Below, piece by piece: positions 1 through 10,244 of a stretch of DNA of 64,000 nt. Numbering within the stretch: the first letter of the stretch is position 1; every line of letters starts with the position of its first letter. The DNA comes from Hymenoscyphus infarciens (taxonomy: Eukaryota; Ascomycota; Leotiomycetes; Helotiales; Helotiaceae). The position numbers were made by a program, and so were the translations under genes. The notes below the pieces were generated by a model, which made no database searches, had not been told where the DNA came from, and saw only the letters and a list, made by a program, of their open reading frames with translations. Where the stretch lies: positions 1 through 64,000 of the forward strand of contig LLCB01000280.1 in assembly GCA_001414345.1 (NCBI GenBank), read 5' to 3'.

Positions 1-118
1 GGGCAAGGGGGCAAGGGGGTAAGGGGGCGAGTAAACATTTCAGTAGAAAGTTTTTCCTAGCATAGGTAAGGGGAGTTTAGTAAACAATCCTCTCCCTCTC
101 TCTTTCTCTTCCCTTCTC

Positions 119-152
<34 letters not shown>

Positions 153-451
153 GTTTATCTAGAAATATTAGGAAGAATATAATATAATAGTAAGGAGACG
201 ATAGCAAGGGGGCGATGTTACTATTATATACGTATTACTTATTATTACTCCTTATTCTTAGATTAGCTAGTTATTATAGTTAAGACTATCTAGTCTTAAT
301 ATAGAGAGAGGGGGGGGGGGGGAGAAGGAAGGAGCGAGAACTTTAATTAAAAACTATTATACTTTATACTTATAAAAAGTAACACTTTATGATTTACGAT
401 TTACGATTTACGATTTAGTTAATCCGACTTTTTAGTGCGTTCAGGATGCCG
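1..451. repeat. Right-hand part of a TA-flanked inverted-repeat element (same family as 27810-28460)
   Basis: The right end matches the right end of the complete element at 27810-28460: a run of GATTTACGATTTACG-like units, then a terminus reading CAGGATGCCG followed by TA. The interior also matches: a shared segment around TTTTTCCTAGC and GGGGAGTTTA, then pyrimidine-rich DNA. The left terminus lies outside the window. Many differences from the 27810 copy are C-to-T or G-to-A, as expected of RIP. It includes a (CT)n tract at about 121-150 and a poly-G run near 309-322. No coding sequence is visible. Confidence 0.75.
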
Positions 452-453
452 TA

Positions 454-1320
454 CTTGCTTACCTAGAATTTACGTAGGTATATTTACGAAAATAAATTCT
501 ACGAAATAGTTCAGAGAACAAAATCAAGTACTTGACCTTATAGCGAGTAATAGTGAAGTATAAGTTACCTGATCTACCTGATCTACCTAGTATTTAGGTA
601 ATTTATTTATGAAAAGAAATTTTCCTAAATACTTCGAAGAATATATAAACTTATATTAAATAATAGTAAGTTTAGATTTCTTTCATCTCTGGTCTCCTTA
701 TAAGACTTAGTTATTCTAGATTCCTTAAATAATGTCTTTTAATAAGATTAATACGTAAAGCTATATTATTCACTTTAATCTTAGATCTTCTTATTCTTTA
801 ATTAGTTGTTCTATAATAATTGAATATTTTATCTTAACAAGTATACTTAAACTTTGTAAAAGGCAGTCTGAATTACTTTTAACATAGCTCTAATGGTTTT
901 TAATTCTATTATTTTAGCTCGCTTAAATAATTTTTATTAATATAAATACTTATAGCGAATAATAGTGAACTAGTACTTACTTTTCTCTAAAATCTTTCTT
1001 TTTTTTATTTAATTGTTTAATCTGTCTTAAAAACTCAGTTCTAATAAATAAACTTACTATAATAAGTTATAAAATATAAATTAATTTTATCTTATATCTT
1101 CTTATTTAGTTGTTTTAAAACTCTCGAAAAATGTCTTTTAATAGGTTAAGCAATTAGTATACTTTATGGTTCTAATATTAGTAATTACTATATAGTCGAG
1201 TAAATAGTATTTAGAACTCTTAGTTACTAAATACCTACTTAAACTAAGGTTAGCTAAACATTATAGTAGATTTTATAACTAAGAGATATAGCTAAATACT
1301 CTTTAGGGGTTCAATACAGT
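454..1320. other. AT-rich gene-free DNA
   Basis: Strongly AT-rich with no open frame of interest. Short phrases recur about 400 bp apart (for example AATGTCTTTTAATA near 734 and 1130, and a TAGCGANTAATAGTGAA phrase near 541 and 952). This hints at an old tandem duplication worn down by point mutation. Confidence 0.5.
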
Positions 1321-1410
1321 ACTCAATATTGATTCCAGGTGGTTCTGTGAAAAATATAGTTGGAGTTAACTCCAATGTCAATACACTCATCAAACCTTGC
1401 CTTCGACAAT

Positions 1411-1442
1411 ACTTGCTGTCAATTATTTTCATGTTGTCGATT
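1411..1442 (-). repeat. Paired TCGAC 18-bp-spaced motif, copy 1
   Basis: Reading the minus strand, TCGAC (1440-1436) is followed exactly 18 bp later by TTGACAGCAAG (from 1422). The A-rich spacer matches the other copies. Confidence 0.6.
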
Positions 1443-2163
1443 TTCTTTCATCTCATACTTGCGATCGCACTTAAATCTCACTCCCTTTACCCTCTAGGCT
1501 CAGTCTATAAGAATTTCAAAAGACCGATGCTCAGGGAGCACTGACACCAACCGCCGAACTTGCACTTTAAGGTTGAAAAAACCAAGGATACAAGCTACTC
1601 AATGTAGTTCTAATGTCTAATGGTTCTTGCCACCTCCCAAGAGTTCCTTCTGTAAGTTAAGCTAGTTAATTGAATCTCTTATGTAAACTCTATTTAGCCT
1701 CCTTGTGTCAAGCAACCGAAATTTATTCACGCATGACAAGGTTACCTTGGGGATGGGAGAAGAGAGGTCTCGTATGGTTTTCAAGTTCTTTATTACTCTT
1801 GATTTTCAAGCGGGCAAGGCAATGATTCCGAATTGGTTCTCCACTTTGATATTTCCAAGAAGAAAAAGACTTTTAGAATGTATCACACTCTTCCAAATGA
1901 GCTAAATTGATGTAGCTGCAATCCTCTGTGTCCATCCTGAGATTATATGGGTACTATTTGATTGAAGACATTATGTGTTTTGAAGTTTTTCCTTATAGGA
2001 CCCTTCAAAGGAAGAGAGTTTACAGAAGAACGTGGAACTTCGGAAGCCTCTAGAAAGAAAGTCTATAAGAGATATAGAGGAACTAGTGTTTTGCTGTAGT
2101 AGTGACAGAGGATTGTGCTTAAACGAACCCCAAAAAATTCCAATTTCTTGCGGGGTAGTGCTA

Positions 2164-2196
2164 AACTTGCCGTCGATTTTGTTAATACTGTCGAAA
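2164..2196 (-). repeat. Paired TCGAC 18-bp-spaced motif, copy 2
   Basis: On the minus strand, TTCGACAGTA starts the unit and TCGACGGCAAG follows with TCGAC-to-TCGAC spacing of exactly 18 bp (2194 to 2176). Confidence 0.65.
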
Positions 2197-3104
2197 CACC
2201 AAGGTTCTCCCACCCAAAAATTCATCTTTACCAAAACATCAAGAGCGTTATCTCTGAGAGTTACGGGGAAGTATTTTCTCGACGAGGTTGTTTGTAGAAT
2301 CTTTGTGGAACCAGGGCAAGGTTTTCTCAATATCTTTGTCCTACTTTGTGTAAATGAGAGAAAGGGTTCCGAATGAAAGAGAATATATATGTGGAAGATT
2401 TTGAGATATATTGTGTTCTCGACATATTAAGCCCTAGTATAAGAAGAGTTTTTGCCAATCGCTTGGTGGATACGTCGTTTTTTCCGTTATTATTCTTGAG
2501 TTTAGGGTGGTATGACGGGGGGGGGGTCTCAATTCACATATCGAGGGTTTCCATATATGATAACCAGGAGTCTTACCGGCTCCTAATCTTTACCTAAACC
2601 GTCAGAGGGGGCGCCATCATGTGTCTCCCCAGCACGTGCGGCTCTTGTCCCGTCTTGGCTGCCTCCTCCCCTGCAATTTCAGAGCTTTTTCACTTACAAC
2701 CCTAGAAACATCACTCGCAGTCCTCTCGATAAGATTAAAATTCTTATATGATTCAAGGCTGATGCTTAAGCTATCACTCCACTTTCTGTATTACAGAATC
2801 TGGGCTTTATAAAGAAGATATATTGGATATCTAGTTTTGTTTTTAGTCGATTAACTACTAGAAATTTTCACGACTTGCAACAAAATATGCACATCACCTA
2901 AAATGGAACGTGGATTTTTGCAGGGGTGACCGGGAATCATTGAAACCAAGGTTGCTTATTTGGTGAAAGTGTTGGAAGGGTCGTCAACGCGAGTGTTTCG
3001 TGAAGCAGGGCTGCAAATAAGGAAAAATTTCATCATAGATATCTCAAAAGCTCTTAATGAGTTCCTTTTAACCCTTTTAACACGTTTTACTAATAAAAAG
3101 AATC

Positions 3105-3137
3105 ATTCGACAGCACCACAACTTTCTACAGCAACTC
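3105..3137 (+). repeat. Paired TCGAC 18-bp-spaced motif, copy 3
   Basis: ATTCGACAGCA at 3105 is followed by TCTACAGCAACTC. The half-sites start at 3107 and 3125, 18 bp apart. The second half-site has one substitution. Confidence 0.65.
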
Positions 3138-3821
3138 GCTGATTCTTCTCCTTATTCAAACAAAGAGAGAGAAGTACGAGTCCCCGCCGTCTTGCTTTCA
3201 AATTGCTTCGGTGTATCCCCATGACGCCTTTTTGCAGCAAAACTCAATTTCCCACATTTCCTGGAATTTCTCCAAGTGTAATGGTCGACGAGGTCTTCTG
3301 TATGCGATCTTGTTAACCTTAGGCCAAGTGTTGAAGACTCTTATGAAGAGTCTTCTCCTCCGGCAAAATGTTGAGAAGCAATCGTAGGTAGATACCATGG
3401 TTGAAGAATTCCTACCCAATCAATTGTACGTGTAAGTGAGGAAACCTTCTATATATCATTTTTGCTACTTGTCAACACAAGAGGATTTCTCATCTACCGA
3501 ACAAAAATTCTCTTAAGCTATCGAGCGAAGCCCCACTGGAGTGGTGTAGATTGGTGTAAAAGGCATCGGTGGTTTTGAGTAGCCTACGAATGCTGGTAGA
3601 AAACTGCTCGTTCTTTAATTCCCTCTATTTAAGAAGTCGTACAGAACCGACGAGAGATAATCATAAATTGAACTTCTAGACCGATGAAGAACATGTCGCT
3701 TATCAAATAATGTCTGATATTTGCATTCTAAGAGGAGAGTAAAGTGTAATTTAGATAATCGAGAGAAGAATCATCATAAGAGCTATGACATCAATACACT
3801 CCGTTTCGAAGTATAAAAAAC

Positions 3822-3854
3822 ATTCGACAGCAGTAAAGATTTCGACGGCAACTC
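3822..3854 (+). repeat. Paired TCGAC 18-bp-spaced motif, copy 4
   Basis: ATTCGACAGCAG then TTCGACGGCAACTC. The half-sites start at 3824 and 3842, 18 bp apart. Confidence 0.65.
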
Positions 3855-3952
3855 CCGTGTTTTTCACCTCAACTTATCCCCACTATGATCACGAAAGCTT
3901 TAATGTTTTCTCTGCTATTTCAGAAATCAAATCACAAGGTGGTTTATTTTTA

Positions 3953-5643
3953 CGGTAATTGACACCTTTGTCCCTTAAATAATCGTAAATACCTAGAATA
4001 TCCCTTAAATTACTTGAAAAGTGACTGCTCTATCTCTTAAATAATACCCCTTAAAAATAGGGGTATTCTAGTTAGAAAAGAGGGATATTTAAGTTAGTTT
4101 ATACTTTTTCTCTACGGTAATTAACACTTTTATCCTCTAATTTAATTAAAAAGTAACTGTTCTATCCCTTAAATAAGACCCCTTAAAAAACGGTAATTAT
4201 CTATTTTACCCTCTAAATGATGATTTATACCTTAAATATCCCTTGATTGATGAATAATACCTAGAATACCTCTTATTTTTGTACCTCTTATTTTTAGAGG
4301 GTAAAACTGTTAAAACAGGGGTATTCTAGTTAGTAAATGTTTACTACTTTTACTATGTATCTATACCTGTTTTTGAGTAAATTAAAACTATATACTAGGA
4401 TGCCTTATAATATTCGAGTACTAAAATCTATTCCCTCTCTATCTTCTTCTACTATTGCCACTACTACTAATATACTAGCCCTTAAGTATAAGGATAAGGT
4501 AGAGTACGAGCAGCGTGTAAAGCCTCGTTGTATAATATTAAAAGAGCTCGATTAACAAGAACAATAAGATGAAGCTATTACGAATAAATCAATAGGTGAT
4601 TTTACGCTAGTAGATACTAACGTTTCGAAGGACGTTATACAAATCGGTCAGGAGTGGCCTACTCTTAAGGAGGCAAAAGAGGCTATAATCGTTTATCTAA
4701 TTAATTAGGACGAATCCTATAAGATTACAAAGTTAGATAAAGGTCGGTTTATCCTCGAGTATCCTTAAGGCAAAGAATTTAGTAAATAATAAGAAGTCGC
4801 TTAACTAAGGCAACACTATACTAAATCGTTAGGTATATCGTACTATCTAAAAGCAACGTAAGGATTAGAGTATTATACTACTAGAGGGTACTCGTAAAAG
4901 TTTATATATTAGGAAGTAGGTAGATAGTATAGTAGTAGGTTAATTTACTATATTTATTAAATTTTTAGTGTATTAGTATAAAGAAAACAATAAATAAGGA
5001 AAATATCTTTACTAACTAGAATACCCCTATTTTAACAGTTTTACTCTCTAAAAATAAGAGGTACAAAAACAAGGGGTATTCTAGGTATTATTCATTAATC
5101 AAGGGATATTTAAGGTATAAATCATCATTTAGAGGGCAAAATAGATAATTACCGCTTAAAAAATAAGCGTATTCTAGTTAGAAAAGAGGGATATTTAAGT
5201 TAGTTATTATTCACTGTTTTTACTATATTACGCCACCTATTTTTTAGTGAATTAAAGCTAGTACCTTAAGATTATAACCTTTAATATATATAATATTAAG
5301 CCTTAAGAAATCCTTGATTACTTAGTAAGTAATTAAAGCTGTAAGCGAAAGAATCGAGAGTATTAGGCTTAACCAAAGCCCTTAAGAGTTGGTTTACGTA
5401 GTCGTAAGTAGATAGTACGTAAGTAGGTTAATTTACTATATTTATTGATTTTTAGTATATTAGTATAAGGAAACTAATAAATAGAGAAAAAGTATAAACT
5501 GACTCAAATATCCCTCTTTTCTAACTAGAATACCCCTATTTTTAAGGGGTATTATTTAAGGGATAGAGCAGCCACTTTTCAAGTAATTTAAGGGATATTC
5601 TAGGTATTTACAATTATTTAGAGGATAAAAGTGTCAATTACCG
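3953..5643. mobile_element. Outer MULE-like DNA transposon remnant with long inverted repeats and 9-bp target duplication
   Basis: Inverted terminal repeats of about 160 bp begin CGGTAATTGACAC at 3953 and end with its complement at 5643. A perfect 9-bp direct repeat, TTATTTTTA, flanks the element at 3944-3952 and 5644-5652. A 9-bp duplication with long inverted repeats is characteristic of Mutator-like elements. A second, similar left-end sequence starts near 4114, so the left side is duplicated or contains a further insertion. The element is interrupted at 4191-5154 by a related copy. No intact transposase remains. Confidence 0.8.
4191..5154. mobile_element. Inner MULE-like element nested in the outer copy, RIP-degraded
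   Basis: The inverted termini begin CGGTAATTATC at 4191 and end with its complement at 5154. A 9-bp duplication, CTTAAAAAA, lies at 4182-4190 and 5155-5163. The 964-bp body, read on the plus strand around 4640-4800, resembles the N-terminal region of MULE/FAR1-type proteins (a segment reading EWPTLKEAKEAI followed by a tyrosine-rich stretch). It is broken by TAA and TAG codons at places where CAA or TGG would be expected. Its 3' part (about 4910-5010) is similar to the 3' part of the outer element (about 5400-5490), so both belong to one family. Confidence 0.75.
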
Positions 5644-5652
5644 TTATTTTTA

Positions 5653-6904
5653 CCATAGTACTACAGTGTTCCCGGCAGCATACGACACCACAGATCTGTT
5701 ATTCCGCCGAGTGACCCAGAAAATACAACGAAGGATCTCCACATCCATGAAGATGGAGGATCTGGAAAACAACTTCAACCTCCGGGACGCGAGAGTATAG
5801 AATAATTTAATAAAAGAGGTGTAGCGAGAAATAAGCCAAGCGACATCGTTTAAGACACAAGTCTAGTTTTATTTCGATAATTTCCTTAGCTAGTAACTTG
5901 CGGCGCAGAAAAATCCTTGATACCCCTCCTTATAAGACAGTTTTTGAGAACTGATAGAGAAGAAATAAGCTACGCTTTCAGAAGCGCACTCTGGTTCGAG
6001 AAAGAGCACCTCTACAATCTAAAAAGGTTAACCTTAACACGCAATGGAACGACCAACCTAAGAGTTGAGCGAAGTAAACTTCAACTCCTTTCTAGTATAA
6101 TATTAGGTACCCGCAAGCTTTTTCTCCACTTATATACCAACACCATTTCACACACCCTACCCAGCAGCCCCTACCACTCCACTATCCTCTTCCTATCAAA
6201 ACCCTAGAGATCTAGAGAGAAAGAAAAACGCAGATCGTCCTGAATGATACGCAGACTGTATATGTGGCGAAGTGTGATTAGAAAACTCCACTCCGAAAGA
6301 GGTAGTCCATGAAGATTTCCGAAAAATGCTTCTCACCCTGACGCGGATGCCTGAGCGCCGGCATGGCATTATATTACGATAAAGTCAAGTTCGACGGAAG
6401 CAGAACATTCGACAGCTAATTCTATAACTTCCTGCTTCTGGCTGGCTGGACTTGAAAGGGGAGAGTGGAGAAACATAGCTTTTGAGGAGAGGAAATCTTG
6501 TTTCGTTACGTCGAGCTTGTTTGAGACGTCTGGTGCGGTTTGTGTCGCTAAACTCGATTTTTCGGATACTGCGTACGCCGATATGGACCGAGCACGAAAA
6601 ATGCGTCTCTTTTTCTTTCCTGCATTTATTAGAAACGGATTCTCAGTCGACTATTGAAATTCTGTGCAAAAACAACACAAAGAAGCCAGTGACCCAAAAA
6701 AAGGATAGTATTCCAAGTCTCGCAAAATGAAAATGGTATCTAACCCGAACCCAAACCCATAACCCATAACCCAAAGAACCGTAACCCATTCGTATCCTAT
6801 ATACCCATATTCAATCTCATAACCTCATAAACCCAACGCTAAAAATAAAAATGCAAACAGCTCCCTCCCTCTCCCTCTTCTTCCCAGAATCACCCAAGGC
6901 CCCC
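5653..6904. other. Intergenic region downstream of the phosphoesterase gene
   Basis: No recognisable gene. It contains one copy of the paired TCGAC motif (6389-6424). At about 6740-6795 there is a degenerate tract of AACCC and CATAACCC units close to the 3' end of the minus-strand phosphoesterase gene. The tract resembles a worn telomere-like repeat and may simply lie in the 3' UTR. Confidence 0.4.
6389..6424 (+). repeat. Paired TCGAC 18-bp-spaced motif, copy 5
   Basis: GTTCGACGGAAG then ATTCGACAGCTAATTC. The half-sites start at 6391 and 6409, exactly 18 bp apart. Confidence 0.65.
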
Positions 6905-9508
6905 TCACTCATGATAAGTAACACTAAAAATCTTCCATCCCTTTCCCCCATCCACCCCCTCACCCTCACCGTCCAAAAATTCAACTCCACCCCCCTCCCC
7001 AACAACCAGTGTCTTCCCCGGTTTGAACCCCTTCCTCAGCTCTGTTTCTCTCCCCGTATCTAGATCTGGAGACGAAGGGGCACCGAGACCAAGAATCCGA
7101 TATCCCTTCCCATTCCCCAAATCTGTGATGGTGAATATTTCCGCCTGCTCTTTCTCAGGTGTAAGCGTTTTGTTGTGGGTAATGTAGGAATTATCAAGAG
7201 CTGAGCGGATGAAGAATTCTGATGTCCCTGTTTCGGCTAGAAGGTTAAGGATCCATCGTTGCTCCAACACCTCATGCGTGGCAGTTGCGTTTGAGCTTGT
7301 TAAATTCCCCTCCTTTCCACCAGTGTTTGATAAAGCAAGACCATCGGATTCAAAAACCAAATATCGACCCTCCGTAAGCGCACCACGAACTTGCTTGAAT
7401 CCTTCTTCAACTAGCTTGCTCGGGTCCGCCTCAGCGTTTTCCTTTCCGTACGGTACGGGAGGGTGAGCGGTTTTATGTCTAGCCTGACACATCGCCGCCC
7501 CAATATAATTATCACTCATACTCCCCAACGGGCCATCCGGTCTCACCTTCGGTCTACTCCACGTCAACGGCGTCTCAGCAGCTGTAATATTCGGTAAACT
7601 CAAGTTCGGATGGTCAAAATCAAAAGCGTTGAGGAGGTTGGACATATGTGCTCTTCTCCAAGGACTCATTTCTTTACTTCGGATATTTGTGTAACCCTTG
7701 GCTTCGAGCCAGTGTTCGATAAACATGTTTTGGCTATTGTGGTCTGCATGTTCTGTGAAAACGTGAGAGCCGCGGGTCCAGGGCGAGATGATGTAGAAGG
7801 GAAGACGGTAGCCGGGACCGATGGCGGTGTGGCCTACAAGGTTGTAAGGGTCGTCTATCCATTCTCCCTGTGTGCCTTTTGGCGACATGTAAGGGACTAC
7901 GTGATCACCGTATCCTCCGACTTCTTTAAGAGATGTTAGACAGATGATGAGATAGGGGGGGGGGAATTACCGTCGTAGCTAATTATGAGAGCGGTTTCGT
8001 TGTAGTTCGGAGAATGTGTAACAGCATCCACAACCTGCTTCTGCAACCAAGCCCCATCACTCGGTAAATAAGGCATATGTTCCGCCAATTCCGCCGGTCC
8101 AACAATAATACTTATCTCAGGTAAATTACCATTCTTCGCGTCTTCATAAAACTGTCTTAGACCTAGATAACTATTCCCCCTCCTCCTTAGTTCGGAATCC
8201 TTGGGGGCTTTTTGGTATTGAGTAAAGTAAGCCAAGGAGTTATCCTCAAAGTTATCGGGGTCTTGGTATAATTGCCAATTTACGCCTGCGTCTTGCCAGT
8301 ATTCGGGGATGGTCTTCCAGGTGAAGGGGAAACAGTTTACTTTTGGCTTTTTGCAGCCCGGTGAGGCTTGGTTATCTAGGATCATGTTTCCTTCGCCGTC
8401 GGGATTATTTGGGGATCCGGGGTTGTTGACGGTTCCGCTCATCCAGAGGACTCGGTTTGGGTTTGTGGCGGCGAGGATACCTTCCTAGGTTGGTCGTTAG
8501 TTTTGGTTACTGTTTCATTTTGGGAGTGGGGTTGTACTTGGTACATGTCGCCAACCTGGAGAGTAAGAGTTAGCTTTTTGTTCTGAGGGGATTTAAGGTA
8601 TTGAAATGGGACTGGGAGAGAGTTGAAATAGAGGAGTGTGACGAGTTTCCTTAATGAAGGGAAGATGAAGAGGGGGAAAGCATACCGTCCACCCTTCGGC
8701 GATATCCCAATGAATTGGAACGTCCTCCCTTTTGAAGTACCCCCAGCTATAAGGCGTATTCGTCGAAACCCATTGATTCGATAAACCTCCATTATATGAA
8801 ATGTGTCCTGCTTCCCAGGAATTGTCACCGCCTCCATAGCATTTTGTTGCTTGACGCCAATCCCCACCTAGGTAGTTGATATGCCATGGTGTTAATTGAT
8901 TTACCTTGTAACTTGTTGTTGGTGTTTTCTCTGGTGAGAACAATCTAGAATTTGTAAATATAAGCGATGAAGGGGAGAAGGGATACCTACTTGAAGAAAA
9001 GGAGGATGAACTGCCATAATCTGTCGAAGAAGGAGAGTGATGTGTATGGTTCTGGGGCTATTGGATGTAAGGGGCGTTTTACTAATCTATAATTTCCCGA
9101 ATTAGTAAAAAGAATAAGTTTCAAACTCTACTTCGACTTCCAAATTTGATATTGAACCCCCAACATCGAATTCATCGCATCGCATCCCACGCAAAAATAA
9201 AAGGAACTCACTGTTGAAAAGTATTCCTCCCATCAGGGTTAACCTGTACATTCGGATCCGCAAACCCCCTCACTCCAGCCATAGTTCCAAAATACTATTA
9301 TTCATCAGTAACCAATTCCTCAAACTCCCACAGACATTTGACACCAATCCCGAGAAACCCGGAGAGCGAGGAGGGCACCTACATGATTAAAACTCCTATT
9401 CTCCTGCATGAACAAAACGACATGTTTGATATCCTTTAAACTCCCCGCCTCCGATTCTCTCACCAAACAAGCCGCGAGAACGAGCGAAAAACCCGTCGTC
9501 GTCCACAT
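6905..9508 (-). CDS. Secreted phosphoesterase, non-haemolytic phospholipase C type
   Basis: Seven exons on the minus strand give a 704-residue protein: 9508-9383, 9294-9212, 9086-8991, 8944-8686, 8555-8538, 8484-7971 and 7923-6905. All introns are GT-AG, and the summed length, 2115 nt, keeps one frame. The N terminus is a signal peptide (MWTTTGFSLVLAACL), followed by the family motif ENRSFNH (usually ENRSFDH). Then come a GPAELAEH segment, ALIISYDE and GGYGDHVVP, which supply metal and catalytic residues in the PF04185 phosphoesterase family. Members hydrolyse phospholipid head groups, usually outside the cell or in the secretory route. The fifth exon is a microexon of only 18 nt (VGDMYQ) and is needed to restore the conserved block. 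The gene diverges from the multicopper oxidase across about 736 bp. Substrate is not determinable from sequence. Confidence 0.88.
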
Positions 9509-10244
9509 AATTTTTCGTTGCTGGAGAGAGAAAACTCAACCACGGGAAAAAGAGTGAAGATGGTGACCAAAAGCCAAGAGCTGCACGACGTACAGGCCCC
9601 GACCGGATTGATGCCAGAACCCCGGTATATCCGTTACGATACCAGCTGAGCTATGAGTTAAGACATATGGCAGTCTCGAGATCTTCTTTTTCTGCTGATG
9701 TAGGATTCATGATGTCAAGAGGCAAGTGCGACGGTACTTTGCTCTGACATGAAATGTTGGCTGACATATTTAGATCAGACACCACACCATAGAAAAGCAA
9801 ACGGGTTCTAGTCTATGATCCTATGACGACGCTAGTGAGAGGGTCTGTTGATTCAGATACGAGGGGGTACGTACACGAATCAGATCTTGACTAGCAGCCA
9901 CGCGGCTTTGCCAGCCACGTTCCTGAGATGTGAGGCATGGAATGGGGAAGACGAGTTGCTAGGGGGCTTGGCATCTTTTGATTGACTTCACAGGTTTTTG
10001 CGACGACCACTGACATATGTCGCATGAGATGAACTGGACAAGTATTGCCTGAAATTGATTATCAAGAGTCTGGAAACTTCCTGCCAATCTAGTCACGAGA
10101 TGTCACGTCTCCCAAGCTAAACTAAACACTACCAAACCCATCGCGACACCACATACTCACGCAGGCAGGTCAAGAGAAATGTGAATCCTAAGCATGCAGC
10201 AAAAGAAATCAAACATTCCCTCATGAGACCCAAACATCCACCAA
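9509..10244. promoter_or_regulatory. Divergent promoter region between phosphoesterase and oxidase genes
   Basis: About 736 bp separate the two start codons, so both promoters must lie here. The region also contains the polymerase III-like box pair described at 9605-9660. No specific regulator site is identified. Confidence 0.4.
9605..9660 (-). other. tRNA-like / SINE-like polymerase III box pair (weak)
   Basis: On the minus strand, TAGCTCAGCTGG is a good A box, and about 30 bp later GGTTCTGGCATCAATCC resembles a B box with extra bases in the T-loop. No complete tRNA cloverleaf can be drawn: the D-stem partner is missing and the acceptor arms do not pair. A tRNA pseudogene or the head of a SINE is possible. 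Confidence 0.25.

Larger units (their letters stand above)
1321..3943. other. Gene-free intergenic region
   Basis: Base composition is closer to the rest of the genome than in the flanking AT-rich blocks, but no reading frame resembles a known protein and none has a convincing start and intron structure. It holds four copies of the paired TCGAC motif listed separately (two on each strand). It could contain decayed genes or noncoding RNA; I cannot identify any. Confidence 0.4.

Noticed and set aside
2032..2376. Plus- and minus-strand frames over 100 codons in the left gene-poor region
   Set aside because: Both strands are open over the same interval, with no known domain, and one copy of the paired TCGAC motif lies inside.
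9605..9660. A functional tRNA gene
   Set aside because: The boxes are present but acceptor, D-stem and T-stem pairing fail.
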